Shown here in pieces: positions 1-6,724 of a DNA stretch of 17,027 nt. The DNA comes from an uncultured Clostridium sp. (GTDB lineage Bacteria > Bacillota > Clostridia > Lachnospirales > Lachnospiraceae), in the NCBI GenBank assembly GCA_934438135.1, contig CAKSBP010000056.1, positions 1-17,027 on the forward strand. Reading direction: 5' to 3'. Every line of letters starts with the position of its first letter. The first letter of the stretch is position 1. The position numbers and the translations under genes are program-made. The notes under the pieces were generated by a model that saw only the letters and a list, made by a program, of their open reading frames with translations, ran no database searches and had not been told where the DNA came from.

Positions 1-89
1 AGAGTGAAAGCCAGCGTCTTTAGGCGCTGGCCGGTAACAAAGGCTTATAGCCGCAGAGCAAACCACCCGTTTGACGGATGGTACTGATT
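1..89. repeat. Double-hairpin element, truncated by window edge (structured RNA end or dispersed palindromic repeat)
   Basis: Two strong hairpins lie about 30 bases apart. Hairpin B has arms 11-18 and 23-30 (CCAGCGTC/GGCGCTGG, loop TTTA). Hairpin A has arms 62-70 and 74-82 (ACCACCCGT/ACGGATGGT, loop TTG). A small GGC-TTATA-GCC hairpin (42-52) sits between them. Hairpin A is fully paired only if read on the minus strand (G-U wobble), while hairpin B is fully paired only on the plus strand, so the strand is unclear. No ORF covers it. It lies just past the 3' end of the minus-strand aroE and could help terminate it, although the T-run after hairpin A on that strand is short. It could be the 3' end of a plus-strand RNA gene or a REP-like repeat. 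It has none of the signature words of tRNA, tmRNA or T-box elements. Confidence 0.4.
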
Positions 90-106
90 ATGAGAATAAA
101 ATTTTC

Positions 107-970
107 TTATTTAAAATACTTCTTTTTCACTACGTCTACTGGCATATCCATTCCCGTCCAAAGCTTAAATGCCGCAGCACCCTGAAACAAGAGCATATAA
201 AGTCCGTTAAATGCCTGACAGCCGTGTGCACGCGCAATCTGCATTAACTTTGTTTCCCGTGGATTATAAATGACATCGGAAACAATTAAGTCCGGACGCA
301 AGACAGATTCGTCGGTAATAATACAATTATCCGTATCTGGTGCCATTCCCACATTCGTGCCGTTTGTTAAAATTGCACTTTCCTCAATGCTTTTTTTCAT
401 CTGACGCTCCTCTTTAATATCATAAATCGAAGCCTTACAATTAGTTTTTGCATTAATTTGATCCACAATTTTCTGCATTCGCTCATAGGATTTGGAACGG
501 CGGCTGAAAATATCGATTTCTGTTACGCCATCTAAGGCAGCCTGTACCAGAACAGAAGAAGCAGCACCGCCGGCTCCAAGCAGTGTCATTTTCTTTCCGA
601 TAATATCATGTCCAGCTTCTTTGACCGCTTCCATGTAGCCAATGCCATCGGTAGTATATGCAGTTAAAACACCATTATCATTTACAATCGTATTAGCAGC
701 ACCACAGAATTCTACTGCAGGAGAAATGTAATCTACATAATCTAAAATTTTGTTCTTATTCGGCATAGTCAGGTTAAAACCGCGGATATTCATGACTTTC
801 AGTCCGTCTACCGCTGTTTTTAGCTTGTCTGTTCCAATATCAAATGCAAGATATATATAATCCAGTCCAAGCTGTTTGAATGCTTCATTATGCATCTGGG
901 GTGAAATGCTATGTGCAACTGGGGAACCAAGAAGTCCAGTCAGTCTGGTGTGTCCTGTAATTTCGTTCAT
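107..970 (-). CDS. aroE: Shikimate (quinate/shikimate) dehydrogenase, YdiB subtype
   Basis: NAD(P)-dependent reduction of 3-dehydroshikimate to shikimate in the aromatic amino acid pathway; cytosolic. The protein has 287 residues, normal for the family. Visible motifs: the substrate-binding HSISP (20-24), MPNK with the catalytic lysine K72, N93, the T107-D108 pair, the dinucleotide-binding GAGGA (132-136), and the C-terminal block with Q263 in LFQGAAAFKLWTG. MPNK (instead of the TxPFK of ordinary AroE), ILTNGTxVGM and near-identical length match E. coli YdiB, which oxidises quinate as well as shikimate. The cofactor loop reads FSRRS (155-159), which may favour NADP; this is inference. The usual YNTDG is YTTDG here. 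The start is ATG at 970 with AAAGGAG upstream. It is divergent from spoIIIAA, so co-regulation is unlikely. The subtype call is by eye. Confidence 0.93.
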   Translation of the reverse strand: MNEITGHTRLTGLLGSPVAHSISPQMHNEAFKQLGLDYIYLAFDIGTDKLKTAVDGLKVMNIRGFNLTMPNKNKILDYVDYISPAVEFCGAANTIVNDNGVLTAYTTDGIGYMEAVKEAGHDIIGKKMTLLGAGGAASSVLVQAALDGVTEIDIFSRRSKSYERMQKIVDQINAKTNCKASIYDIKEERQMKKSIEESAILTNGTNVGMAPDTDNCIITDESVLRPDLIVSDVIYNPRETKLMQIARAHGCQAFNGLYMLLFQGAAAFKLWTGMDMPVDVVKKKYFK

Positions 971-1005
971 TCTTATAATCTCCTTTTCTTTGCGTATGGG
1001 AAAAC

Positions 1006-1052
1006 GATAATTATATTATCTTAATCTTAGTATAGAAAGCTTGGAATTTCAA
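1006..1052 (-). promoter_or_regulatory. Possible sigma-A promoter of aroE with a small inverted repeat
   Basis: On the minus strand TTGAAA (1052-1047) is followed after 17 bases by TAAGAT (1029-1024), which is 5/6 and 4/6 to consensus. Just downstream, around the predicted start of transcription, lies a perfect inverted repeat GATAAT-TAT-ATTATC (1006-1020) that could be an operator, though A/T-rich palindromes of this length arise easily by chance. Confidence 0.3.
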
Positions 1053-1081
1053 GTTATATTATTCGGTTTCTATCATATATT
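1053..1081 (+). promoter_or_regulatory. Sigma-E-like promoter of the spoIIIA operon
   Basis: GTTATATT (1053-1060), 13 bases, then CATATATT (1074-1081). This fits the Bacillus/Clostridium sigma-E pattern (ATATT ... CATANNNT), and spoIIIA in B. subtilis is known to be transcribed by mother-cell sigma-E. It lies 27 bases before the spoIIIAA start codon, leaving a short leader with GGGAAAGGAG. No good sigma-A promoter is visible here on the plus strand. Confidence 0.6.
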
Positions 1082-1107
1082 TTACAAAGCAGGGAAAGGA
1101 GACGAGC

Positions 1108-2061
1108 ATGGATAAGAAAGAAGAAATTCTAAAAGTATTGTCACTGGACATGCGAAGAGTGCTGGCATCCGGGAATATTGACTTTGAAGCTCTTCAGGAA
1201 ATCCGCCTACGGATGAATCAGCCTTTGCTTTTAAAGTATCAGAACCATGAATGTTTTGTAAACCGAAACGGAAGACTTCAGAAGAACCAGCAAGACTGTT
1301 ATATCGTAAAGAAAAAAGAAATTGCAGAAATGTTGGAATATATCAGCAGCTATTCCTTTTATGCGTTTGAAGAGGAAATCAGGCAGGGATTTATTACCAT
1401 ACAAGGCGGACACCGTGTCGGTGTTGCTGGAAAAGCCGTGATGGAGCAAAAGGCAATTAAGAATCTAAAACATATTTCCTTTTTAAATATCCGATTATCT
1501 CATCAGATTAAGGGATGTGCGGATAAAGTGATTCCGTATCTGGAAAATGGAACGTCCATTCGGCATACACTGGTTGTTTCGCCTCCTGGAGCTGGAAAAA
1601 CCACATTGCTTCGTGATATTATCCGGCAGCTTTCCAACGGAACGAAAGAGAGGCCAGGTCTTACAGTTGGGGTTGTAGATGAACGTTCTGAAATCGGTGC
1701 CTGCTATCTTGGAGTACCTCAGAATGACCTGGGTATCCGCACCGATATTTTAGATTGCTGTCCAAAAGCAGAAGGAATGATGATGCTGATACGATCCATG
1801 TCTCCTGATATTATTGCAGTGGACGAGATTGGAACCATGGCAGATATCAAAGCATTGGAATATGCCATAAACTGTGGCTGTAAAATGATTGGAACAGTAC
1901 ATGGAGATTCTGTGGAAGACATTATTTCTAAACCTTGTATCGGACAGCTGGTGACCGAACATCTATTTGAACGGTTTATTGTGTTAAATGGAAGAAAACG
2001 TGCGGGCTGCATAGAAGGGATTTATGACAACAGCGGAAACTGCCTGTACCATGCATTATAA
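1108..2061 (+). CDS. spoIIIAA: Stage III sporulation protein AA (secretion-type ATPase)
   Basis: Mother-cell ATPase proposed to energise the SpoIIIA-SpoIIQ channel that sustains the engulfed forespore. It resembles type II/IV secretion ATPases. In 317 residues there is a Walker A (PPGAGKTT, K164), the VVDERSEIG segment (189-197), a Walker B strand IIAVDE (235-240), and TVHG (263-266), the histidine-box equivalent. An N-terminal region of about 150 residues precedes the ATPase core, as in B. subtilis SpoIIIAA (about 307 residues). ATG at 1108 has AAAGGAG nine bases upstream. It is the first gene of the eight-gene operon behind a sigma-E-like promoter. Nothing is missing from the ATPase motifs. 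Confidence 0.97.
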   Translation: MDKKEEILKVLSLDMRRVLASGNIDFEALQEIRLRMNQPLLLKYQNHECFVNRNGRLQKNQQDCYIVKKKEIAEMLEYISSYSFYAFEEEIRQGFITIQGGHRVGVAGKAVMEQKAIKNLKHISFLNIRLSHQIKGCADKVIPYLENGTSIRHTLVVSPPGAGKTTLLRDIIRQLSNGTKERPGLTVGVVDERSEIGACYLGVPQNDLGIRTDILDCCPKAEGMMMLIRSMSPDIIAVDEIGTMADIKALEYAINCGCKMIGTVHGDSVEDIISKPCIGQLVTEHLFERFIVLNGRKRAGCIEGIYDNSGNCLYHAL

Positions 2062-2084
2062 AAAAGTCAGTGGGGGGAGGACGC

Positions 2085-2606
2085 ATGATTATAAAAATAA
2101 TTGGAAGTGTGCTGACGATTTTATCCTTTACAGCACTTGGTTTTTATTTTAGCAATGAATTAAAATTACGGCTTTCCCAGATGCGGGAACTGAAAAAGAA
2201 TATTATGATTCTGCGGGGAGATATCCGATATGGAGGAACGCCGCTGCCGGAAGCATTGGCATCCCTGGCACACAGAAGTGCAGGTGCATTTCATGATTTT
2301 TTTGAAAATACAGCGGAGAAACTTTCCGATGGCGAAGGTGGTACCTTTTCAGAAATCTGGGGGAGTTGTGTAGATAAAGAACTGAAAAATACTTCATTAA
2401 AAGAACAGGATAAAGATCAATTGATACGCTTGGGAGAAAACCTGGGATTTCTGGATCAGGAAATGCAGTTAAATACCATTGATTTATATTTGAATCTGCT
2501 GGAAGAAGAAATTAAGGAACAGGCAGAAAATGTAAAAGAAAGAACCAGAATTTATAACATGCTGGGTTTTATGGCTGGGTTATTTATTACCATTATTATT
2601 CTATAG
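2085..2606 (+). CDS. spoIIIAB: Stage III sporulation protein AB
   Basis: Component of the SpoIIIA complex in the mother-cell membrane, related to the GspF/PilC-type platform proteins of secretion systems. I chose ATG at 2085, preceded by GGGGGGAGGA at 2071-2080. A GTG at 2070 in the same frame would add five residues (MGGGR) encoded by the ribosome-binding site itself. This gives 173 residues, close to the B. subtilis length. There is a hydrophobic segment at residues 2-22 and a second at the extreme C-terminus (MLGFMAGLFITIIIL), with a largely helical, charged region between. The gap to spoIIIAA is 23 bases. Confidence 0.95.
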   Translation: MIIKIIGSVLTILSFTALGFYFSNELKLRLSQMRELKKNIMILRGDIRYGGTPLPEALASLAHRSAGAFHDFFENTAEKLSDGEGGTFSEIWGSCVDKELKNTSLKEQDKDQLIRLGENLGFLDQEMQLNTIDLYLNLLEEEIKEQAENVKERTRIYNMLGFMAGLFITIIIL

Positions 2607-2628
2607 AAAGAGCAACTGGAGGAAAATT

Positions 2629-2823
2629 ATGTCGATCTCAATTATTTTTAAAATTGCAGCAGTTGGTATTCTGGTTTCGGTGTTAAGCCAGGTGCTGGAA
2701 CATTCCGGAAGAAAAGAGCAGGCATTTTTAGCAGGGCTTGCAGGGCTTGTATTAGTATTATTCTGGATAGTTCCTTATATTGCACAGCTTTTTACCACAA
2801 TACAAAATCTATTTTCCATATAG
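2629..2823 (+). CDS. spoIIIAC: Stage III sporulation protein AC
   Basis: Small membrane protein of the SpoIIIA complex, 64 residues, the usual size of the family. Two hydrophobic stretches (about 2-22 and 32-58) are separated by a short polar turn HSGRKEQ. ATG at 2629 has TGGAGG eight bases upstream. It lies 22 bases after spoIIIAB and 10 before spoIIIAD. SpoIIIAC and SpoIIIAD are homologous to each other and are thought to sit together in the mother-cell membrane near the AG/AH rings; that role comes from family knowledge. Confidence 0.95.
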   Translation: MSISIIFKIAAVGILVSVLSQVLEHSGRKEQAFLAGLAGLVLVLFWIVPYIAQLFTTIQNLFSI

Positions 2824-2833
2824 AGGTGATTTC

Positions 2834-3214
2834 ATGATAAAAATTGCATTGATTGGACTGATGGCTTCGCTTGCGGCCCTGCAGTTTAAAGGGAAAAAAC
2901 CGGAATATGGAATGTATATTACGATCGTCGCATGTCTTTTAATATTTGCCTGGGGTGTTACACAGCTAAAAAGTATTATTTCCATTATGGAACGGCTTCA
3001 GAGTTATATTTCCATCAGTCCTTCCTATCTTTCTATTCTGCTGAAAATGATAGGAATTACTTATATTGCTGAGTTTTCGGCAAATCTTTGCAAAGATGCA
3101 GGGCATGCAGCCGTTGCAGGCCAGATTGAACTGGTCGGAAAACTTACGATTCTTTCCATGAGCATGCCGATCATTGTTTCTCTTTTGGATACTGTAAAAG
3201 ATTTTCTGACATAG
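2834..3214 (+). CDS. spoIIIAD: Stage III sporulation protein AD
   Basis: Polytopic membrane protein of the SpoIIIA complex, 126 residues (B. subtilis about 133). I chose ATG at 2834, preceded by AGAGGTG at 2822-2828. A longer reading from 2780 would overlap spoIIIAC by 44 bases and add non-homologous residues. Hydrophobic segments lie at about 2-16, 26-44, 62-80 and 98-118. The conserved family segment AEFSANLCKDAGHAAVAGQIE is intact. The 15 bases to spoIIIAE contain AAGGAGA. Confidence 0.95.
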   Translation: MIKIALIGLMASLAALQFKGKKPEYGMYITIVACLLIFAWGVTQLKSIISIMERLQSYISISPSYLSILLKMIGITYIAEFSANLCKDAGHAAVAGQIELVGKLTILSMSMPIIVSLLDTVKDFLT

Positions 3215-3229
3215 GACAAGGAGAAGAAT

Positions 3230-4423
3230 ATGAAACGAAAAGTATTGATTCCATTTCTGGCTTTTACAGCATGCCTGGTTCTAGGCATGTTTTTCCACGA
3301 TACGAGAATTCTGGCAGCCCAGGAAAGTACGGAAAATGAGGCAGATGACATAATCATTCCTTATGAGGACAGTCTTCATTATGACGATATTCAAAGTGCC
3401 ATTGACGATATGCAGATTAGTGATTCCAATGGCAGTGTCTTTCATTTTGGGGACTATGTGAAGGGACTGATTACTGGGAAAAACAGTTTCAGTCCGAAAG
3501 CCATTCTGGCAGACACAGAGGAATTGTTTTTAGGTCAGTTAAAGAAAGAAAAGAAATCTATTGTACAGCTGGTTGCTATTTCCATTATTGCGGCAGTTTT
3601 CACCAGTTTTACCAACGTATTTAAAGACAGCCAGATTGCAGAAACTGGTTTTTATGTGACCTATTTATTATTGTTTACTTTATTGACTGCTACATTCTGC
3701 AAAATATCTCAGGCAGCAGGACAGGCACTTTTTAGTCTACTGGAATTTATGCGGGCACTGCTTCCAACGTATTTTGTTGGTATTACTTTTTGTACGGGAA
3801 GCAAAACGTCCATGGTGTTTTATGAAACGACCCTGTTTATCATTACAATGGTAGATGTTGTGATGATAAAAATTCTTCTGCCATTAATTGATGTCTACTT
3901 TATTCTGGTACTGGCCAATAATATTATGAAAAAAGACATGCTTTCCAAAACCGCAGATTTATTAAAAACTATTATTTCCTGGAGTTTAAAAACACTGCTT
4001 GGCACAGTGATTGGTTTTAACGTAATCCAGGGGCTGATTTTCCCAATTGCAGATCAGGTAAAAAAATCCGCAATTCTTCGAACTGCCCATTCCATACCTG
4101 GTGTAGGAAATGCTATTGGTTCCGTGACAGAAAGTGTATTTGCAGCAGGTATTTTGATTAAAAATTCCATTGGAGCAGCAGGATTGATTATCATTATCTC
4201 TATCTGCCTGGTGCCCATTATCAAACTAGCAATTTATCAGCTTATTTATAAGTTCGGAGCCGCCATTGTACAGCCGGTATCGGATAAACGAGTGTTAAAC
4301 TGCATAAATGCAACGGCACAGAGTGCAAAACTTCTGATGAATGTTGTCTTAATTGGAGCGGTGCTGTTTTTATTTACCATTGTCATTATTACTACATCAA
4401 CTGGTGTCACGATAAGTATGTAG
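3230..4423 (+). CDS. spoIIIAE: Stage III sporulation protein AE
   Basis: Large multi-spanning membrane component of the SpoIIIA complex, 397 residues, a family-typical length. The N-terminus (KRK, then about 20 hydrophobic residues ending near ILAAQES) looks like a cleavable signal peptide. A polar region of about 70 residues follows, then at least six hydrophobic segments from residue 100 to the end. ATG at 3230 is preceded by AAGGAGAAG. In the B. subtilis model the protein sits in the mother-cell membrane. It shares the operon with all other spoIIIA genes. Confidence 0.95.
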   Translation: MKRKVLIPFLAFTACLVLGMFFHDTRILAAQESTENEADDIIIPYEDSLHYDDIQSAIDDMQISDSNGSVFHFGDYVKGLITGKNSFSPKAILADTEELFLGQLKKEKKSIVQLVAISIIAAVFTSFTNVFKDSQIAETGFYVTYLLLFTLLTATFCKISQAAGQALFSLLEFMRALLPTYFVGITFCTGSKTSMVFYETTLFIITMVDVVMIKILLPLIDVYFILVLANNIMKKDMLSKTADLLKTIISWSLKTLLGTVIGFNVIQGLIFPIADQVKKSAILRTAHSIPGVGNAIGSVTESVFAAGILIKNSIGAAGLIIIISICLVPIIKLAIYQLIYKFGAAIVQPVSDKRVLNCINATAQSAKLLMNVVLIGAVLFLFTIVIITTSTGVTISM

Positions 4424-4436
4424 AGGAGGATTTTAA

Positions 4437-5066
4437 ATGAGTGTCATAAAAGAACTTGTCCGGAATATTTTATTATATTACATACTGGTTTCTGTTACTA
4501 TGTCACTAATTGGAAAATCCAGTTTTAAGAAATACATCGAAATGTTTACCGGATTAGTTCTGATTCTGATTATTATTACTCCGGTTTTTAAATTTCTAAA
4601 GTTGGACAATAAATTAGAATTAAACATTGCGAAAAATCAGCTGTATGAAGTCAGTGAACAGGAATCTCAGGATATTATGCTGGCAGAGCTGACTCAGGAC
4701 GATATCATTGCAGAACAGTATAAGAACTTTATCCAGAAACAAATTAAAGAAGATATGGAAAAGGATTCTCTTTATGCAAGTGAAATCGAATTGGAAATTG
4801 AGGATTCCATAGAAAGCAAGGATTTTGGTCAGATAAAGTCCGTAGCGGTTATCTGTTCCAAAGGAAAAAAAGATAAGGAGACAGAAGATGACGGCAGAGA
4901 TGGAAGTATTGAAACCATTGAAATTCCAAAGGTTCAGATTGAAGAAAGGGAGAAAACAAAAAAGCTGGTGAAAGAATCGGTGGAGACAGATAAGGCAAAA
5001 GAGCAGCTGGCAGAAACATATGGTCTGTCAGAGGATCAGATAAGCATATCATTAGAGGAGGATTAA
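4437..5066 (+). CDS. spoIIIAF: Stage III sporulation protein AF
   Basis: 209 residues. Two hydrophobic helices near the N-terminus (about 8-25 and 35-54, the second ending in the conserved VLILIIITPVFKFLK) anchor a C-terminal soluble domain. The family has a ring-building fold like SpoIIIAG and SpoIIIAH and is believed to form part of the channel in the mother-cell membrane. Between about residues 140 and 180 there is a very charged stretch rich in Lys, Glu and Asp, likely a flexible insertion in the soluble domain. ATG at 4437 has AGAGGAGGA upstream. The stop is four bases before the spoIIIAG start, and the spoIIIAG ribosome site (GAGGAGG) lies inside the end of this gene, which suggests translational coupling. 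Confidence 0.93.
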   Translation: MSVIKELVRNILLYYILVSVTMSLIGKSSFKKYIEMFTGLVLILIIITPVFKFLKLDNKLELNIAKNQLYEVSEQESQDIMLAELTQDDIIAEQYKNFIQKQIKEDMEKDSLYASEIELEIEDSIESKDFGQIKSVAVICSKGKKDKETEDDGRDGSIETIEIPKVQIEEREKTKKLVKESVETDKAKEQLAETYGLSEDQISISLEED

Positions 5067-5070
5067 GGAT

Positions 5071-5679
5071 ATGAAAGATGACAAAGATTCTAAGAAAATA
5101 CCACTTTCCATAAAGGAAATTGGACTGCCAAAGATTCTTATCATGGTGTTGGCAGGCATTATTATTTTAATTTGTTCCGTGCCGGAATTTTTGGGTTCAG
5201 ATAATAATAGCAGTACCAAAAGAACATCTATCCAGACGCAGGGAAAGAAGACTGCTGCTACAACGGTTTCTGACAGTTTGAATACTTATGTGGAAAATAT
5301 GGAAAACAGACTGGAGGTGGCACTTAGACAGGTTTCCGGCATTGGAAAGGTAGATGTCATGATTACCTTAAAATCTTCAAAAGAACAGGTGGCATTAAAA
5401 GACAGTACAAACCAGCAGAATTCCAGTAACGAAACGGATTCTCAGGGAGGCAGCCGAACACAGACGGATATCAGCAAAAGCGAAGAAACAGTAATGTCCC
5501 AGGAAAACCAAGGGGCCAGTACGCCTTACATCGTGAAGGAAATGGAACCAGAAGTAGAAGGCGTATTAGTAATTGCTCAAGGAGGGGGGAATGCAGAGGT
5601 AGTGAGTGAAATTAACAGCATTGTACAGGTATTATTTAATGTTCCTGCACATAAAATTATAGTGACGAAGATGATATGA
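5071..5679 (+). CDS. spoIIIAG: Stage III sporulation protein AG (channel ring)
   Basis: Forms a large ring in the intermembrane space as part of the mother cell-forespore channel (known for the B. subtilis homologue). 202 residues: a short cytosolic N-terminus, one membrane helix at about 21-38, a Ser/Thr/Gln-rich linker, then the ring domain starting near the GIGKVDVMITL segment (about residue 90). A Gln/Ser/Asn-rich insertion follows (about 110-150), and the domain ends with VEGVLVIAQGGG and the final strand KIIVTKMI. The insertion lies where B. subtilis SpoIIIAG has its beta-barrel-forming insert. The stop overlaps an out-of-frame ATG of the next gene by three bases. Confidence 0.95.
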   Translation: MKDDKDSKKIPLSIKEIGLPKILIMVLAGIIILICSVPEFLGSDNNSSTKRTSIQTQGKKTAATTVSDSLNTYVENMENRLEVALRQVSGIGKVDVMITLKSSKEQVALKDSTNQQNSSNETDSQGGSRTQTDISKSEETVMSQENQGASTPYIVKEMEPEVEGVLVIAQGGGNAEVVSEINSIVQVLFNVPAHKIIVTKMI

Positions 5680-5720
5680 GTGCATGTCCGTTGAGACAAA
5701 GGCACAAGTTAGGAGGTATT

Positions 5721-6497
5721 GTGAAAAATCTTTTAAAGAAAAACCAGGTTATCATAACAGCCCTTGTCATAATGGTTGCTGTGGCCGGATATTTAAGTTT
5801 TACAAAGGATGGTTCTGGAAATTTAAAGAATGCAGGAAAAGTTGCCCAGGGTACCGAAGTACAGGATGTATCTAGTGATGCGGTTGATAATGATTTGTAT
5901 TTAGATGTAAATGATACCATGGATGGTGCAGATCAGACTCTTGCAGAATCATCTCTTCCGCCGGATACATCGGCTTCTCCACAGGCTTCTAAATCTGCAT
6001 CAAAAGATGAGTATGCAGATATTTCTGCAGAAGATATTGGTTCCGATACGATAGATGTAGCAGATGCAGGCAGTAAGACAGCCGATGCTTCTGATGAAAC
6101 GGCAGGAGATGCCGTTTTAGTTTCCAATACAATTGATGCAGATTTTTTTAGTTCTGCAAAAGTAAGCAGAGAACAGACAAGAGCCAAAAACAAAGAGACG
6201 CTTATGGATATTGTAAATAATTCCAATGTTACGGAAAGTGAGAAAAAAGATGCTATTAATCAGGTTATTGCTATGACGAAAATGGCAGATAAAGAAAGTG
6301 CGGCAGAAATTTTGTTAGAGGCAAAGGGTTTTGATGATGTAGTTGTCAGCATCGTTGACGGCAAGGCAGATGTCCTTATTAATGCTGAAAATCTGACAGA
6401 GCAGCAGATGGCACAGATTGAAGATATTGTAAAGAGAAAGACCGGACTGGATGCAAAAAATATTGTGATTACTCCAGTTGGAGTAAAAGAAAAATAA
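5721..6497 (+). CDS. spoIIIAH: Stage III sporulation protein AH (SpoIIQ-interacting)
   Basis: Mother-cell membrane protein whose YscJ-like ring domain faces the intermembrane space; in B. subtilis it binds forespore SpoIIQ. I chose GTG at 5721 with AGGAGG at 5711-5716. An in-frame ATG at 5676 overlaps the spoIIIAG stop and would add a poorly conserved 15-residue head before the membrane helix. From GTG the protein has 258 residues: a positively charged start KNLLKKN, one membrane helix (about 9-26), a long acidic Ala/Asp/Ser-rich linker (about 30-130), then the ring domain beginning near DADFFSSAKVSREQTR and ending in NIVITPVGVKEK. It is about 40 residues longer than the B. subtilis protein, all in the linker. 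SpoIIQ is not in the window. Confidence 0.94.
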   Translation: MKNLLKKNQVIITALVIMVAVAGYLSFTKDGSGNLKNAGKVAQGTEVQDVSSDAVDNDLYLDVNDTMDGADQTLAESSLPPDTSASPQASKSASKDEYADISAEDIGSDTIDVADAGSKTADASDETAGDAVLVSNTIDADFFSSAKVSREQTRAKNKETLMDIVNNSNVTESEKKDAINQVIAMTKMADKESAAEILLEAKGFDDVVVSIVDGKADVLINAENLTEQQMAQIEDIVKRKTGLDAKNIVITPVGVKEK

Positions 6498-6507
6498 TGG
6501 GAATAAA

Positions 6508-6552
6508 CCCGTGCAGACGGGAATACTTAAAAGATACATAGGTCTTTTTTTT
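6508..6552 (+). terminator. Probable weak terminator after spoIIIAH
   Basis: A 5-bp hairpin CCCGT-GCAG-ACGGG (6508-6521) is followed by AAAAGA (6529-6534) pairing with TCTTTT (6543-6548), which runs into eight or more T. The U-tract is good but the stem is A/T-rich. Placement between a sporulation operon and a separately promoted gene supports the call. Confidence 0.5.
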
Positions 6553-6593
6553 GCATGGAAAAAGCTCTATTAATGAAACCAGACAAAATATGT

Positions 6594-6621
6594 TTGCAAA
6601 AGCTGTTTATTTTGTTATAAT
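6594..6621 (+). promoter_or_regulatory. Sigma-A promoter for the Asp23 gene
   Basis: TTGCAA (6594-6599), 16 bases, TATAAT (6616-6621). The -10 is perfect. Transcription would start near 6628 and give a leader of about 97 nt before the TTG start at 6725. This separates the vegetative downstream genes from the sporulation operon. Confidence 0.75.
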
Positions 6622-6627
6622 GTAGGA

Positions 6628-6710
6628 AACGGTTTTCGCTTTGAACGATTGTAGCTGCCCGGAGAGTAAGCTAGGTGTGAGTCTGGCAGTTGCGACGAAG
6701 AAGATACTAT
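6628..6710 (+). promoter_or_regulatory. Structured 5' leader of the Asp23 gene, class unknown
   Basis: Positions 6649-6659 (TTGTAGCTGCC) pair over 11 consecutive positions with 6685-6695 (GGCAGTTGCGA), with four wobbles, enclosing a purine-rich 25-nt loop that contains GGAGAGTA. TTCG (6635-6638) can extend the helix with CGAA (6696-6699) across an internal loop. Loop words such as GGAGAGTA and GACGAAG recall T-box stem I, but there is no TGGNACCGCG sequence and no terminator, so a T-box is not supported. Function unknown. Confidence 0.4.
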
Positions 6711-6724
6711 AGGAGGTAATCGAA

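Noticed and set aside
2070..2084. GTG start for spoIIIAB at 2070
   Set aside because: The added residues are encoded by the GGGGGGAGGA ribosome site itself; ATG at 2085 has ideal spacing.
2780..2833. Longer spoIIIAD start at 2780
   Set aside because: It would overlap spoIIIAC by 44 bases, and the residues gained are an out-of-frame reading of spoIIIAC. ATG 2834 has AGAGGTG.
5676..5720. ATG start of spoIIIAH at 5676
   Set aside because: It has no good ribosome site of its own and puts a 15-residue polar head, including a Cys, before the membrane helix. GTG 5721 is preceded by AGGAGG.
6628..6720. T-box or THF riboswitch in the Asp23 leader
   Set aside because: GGAGAGTA and GACGAAG words occur, but there is no T-box TGGNACCGCG sequence, no antiterminator/terminator pair, and the leader is too short for the THF class.
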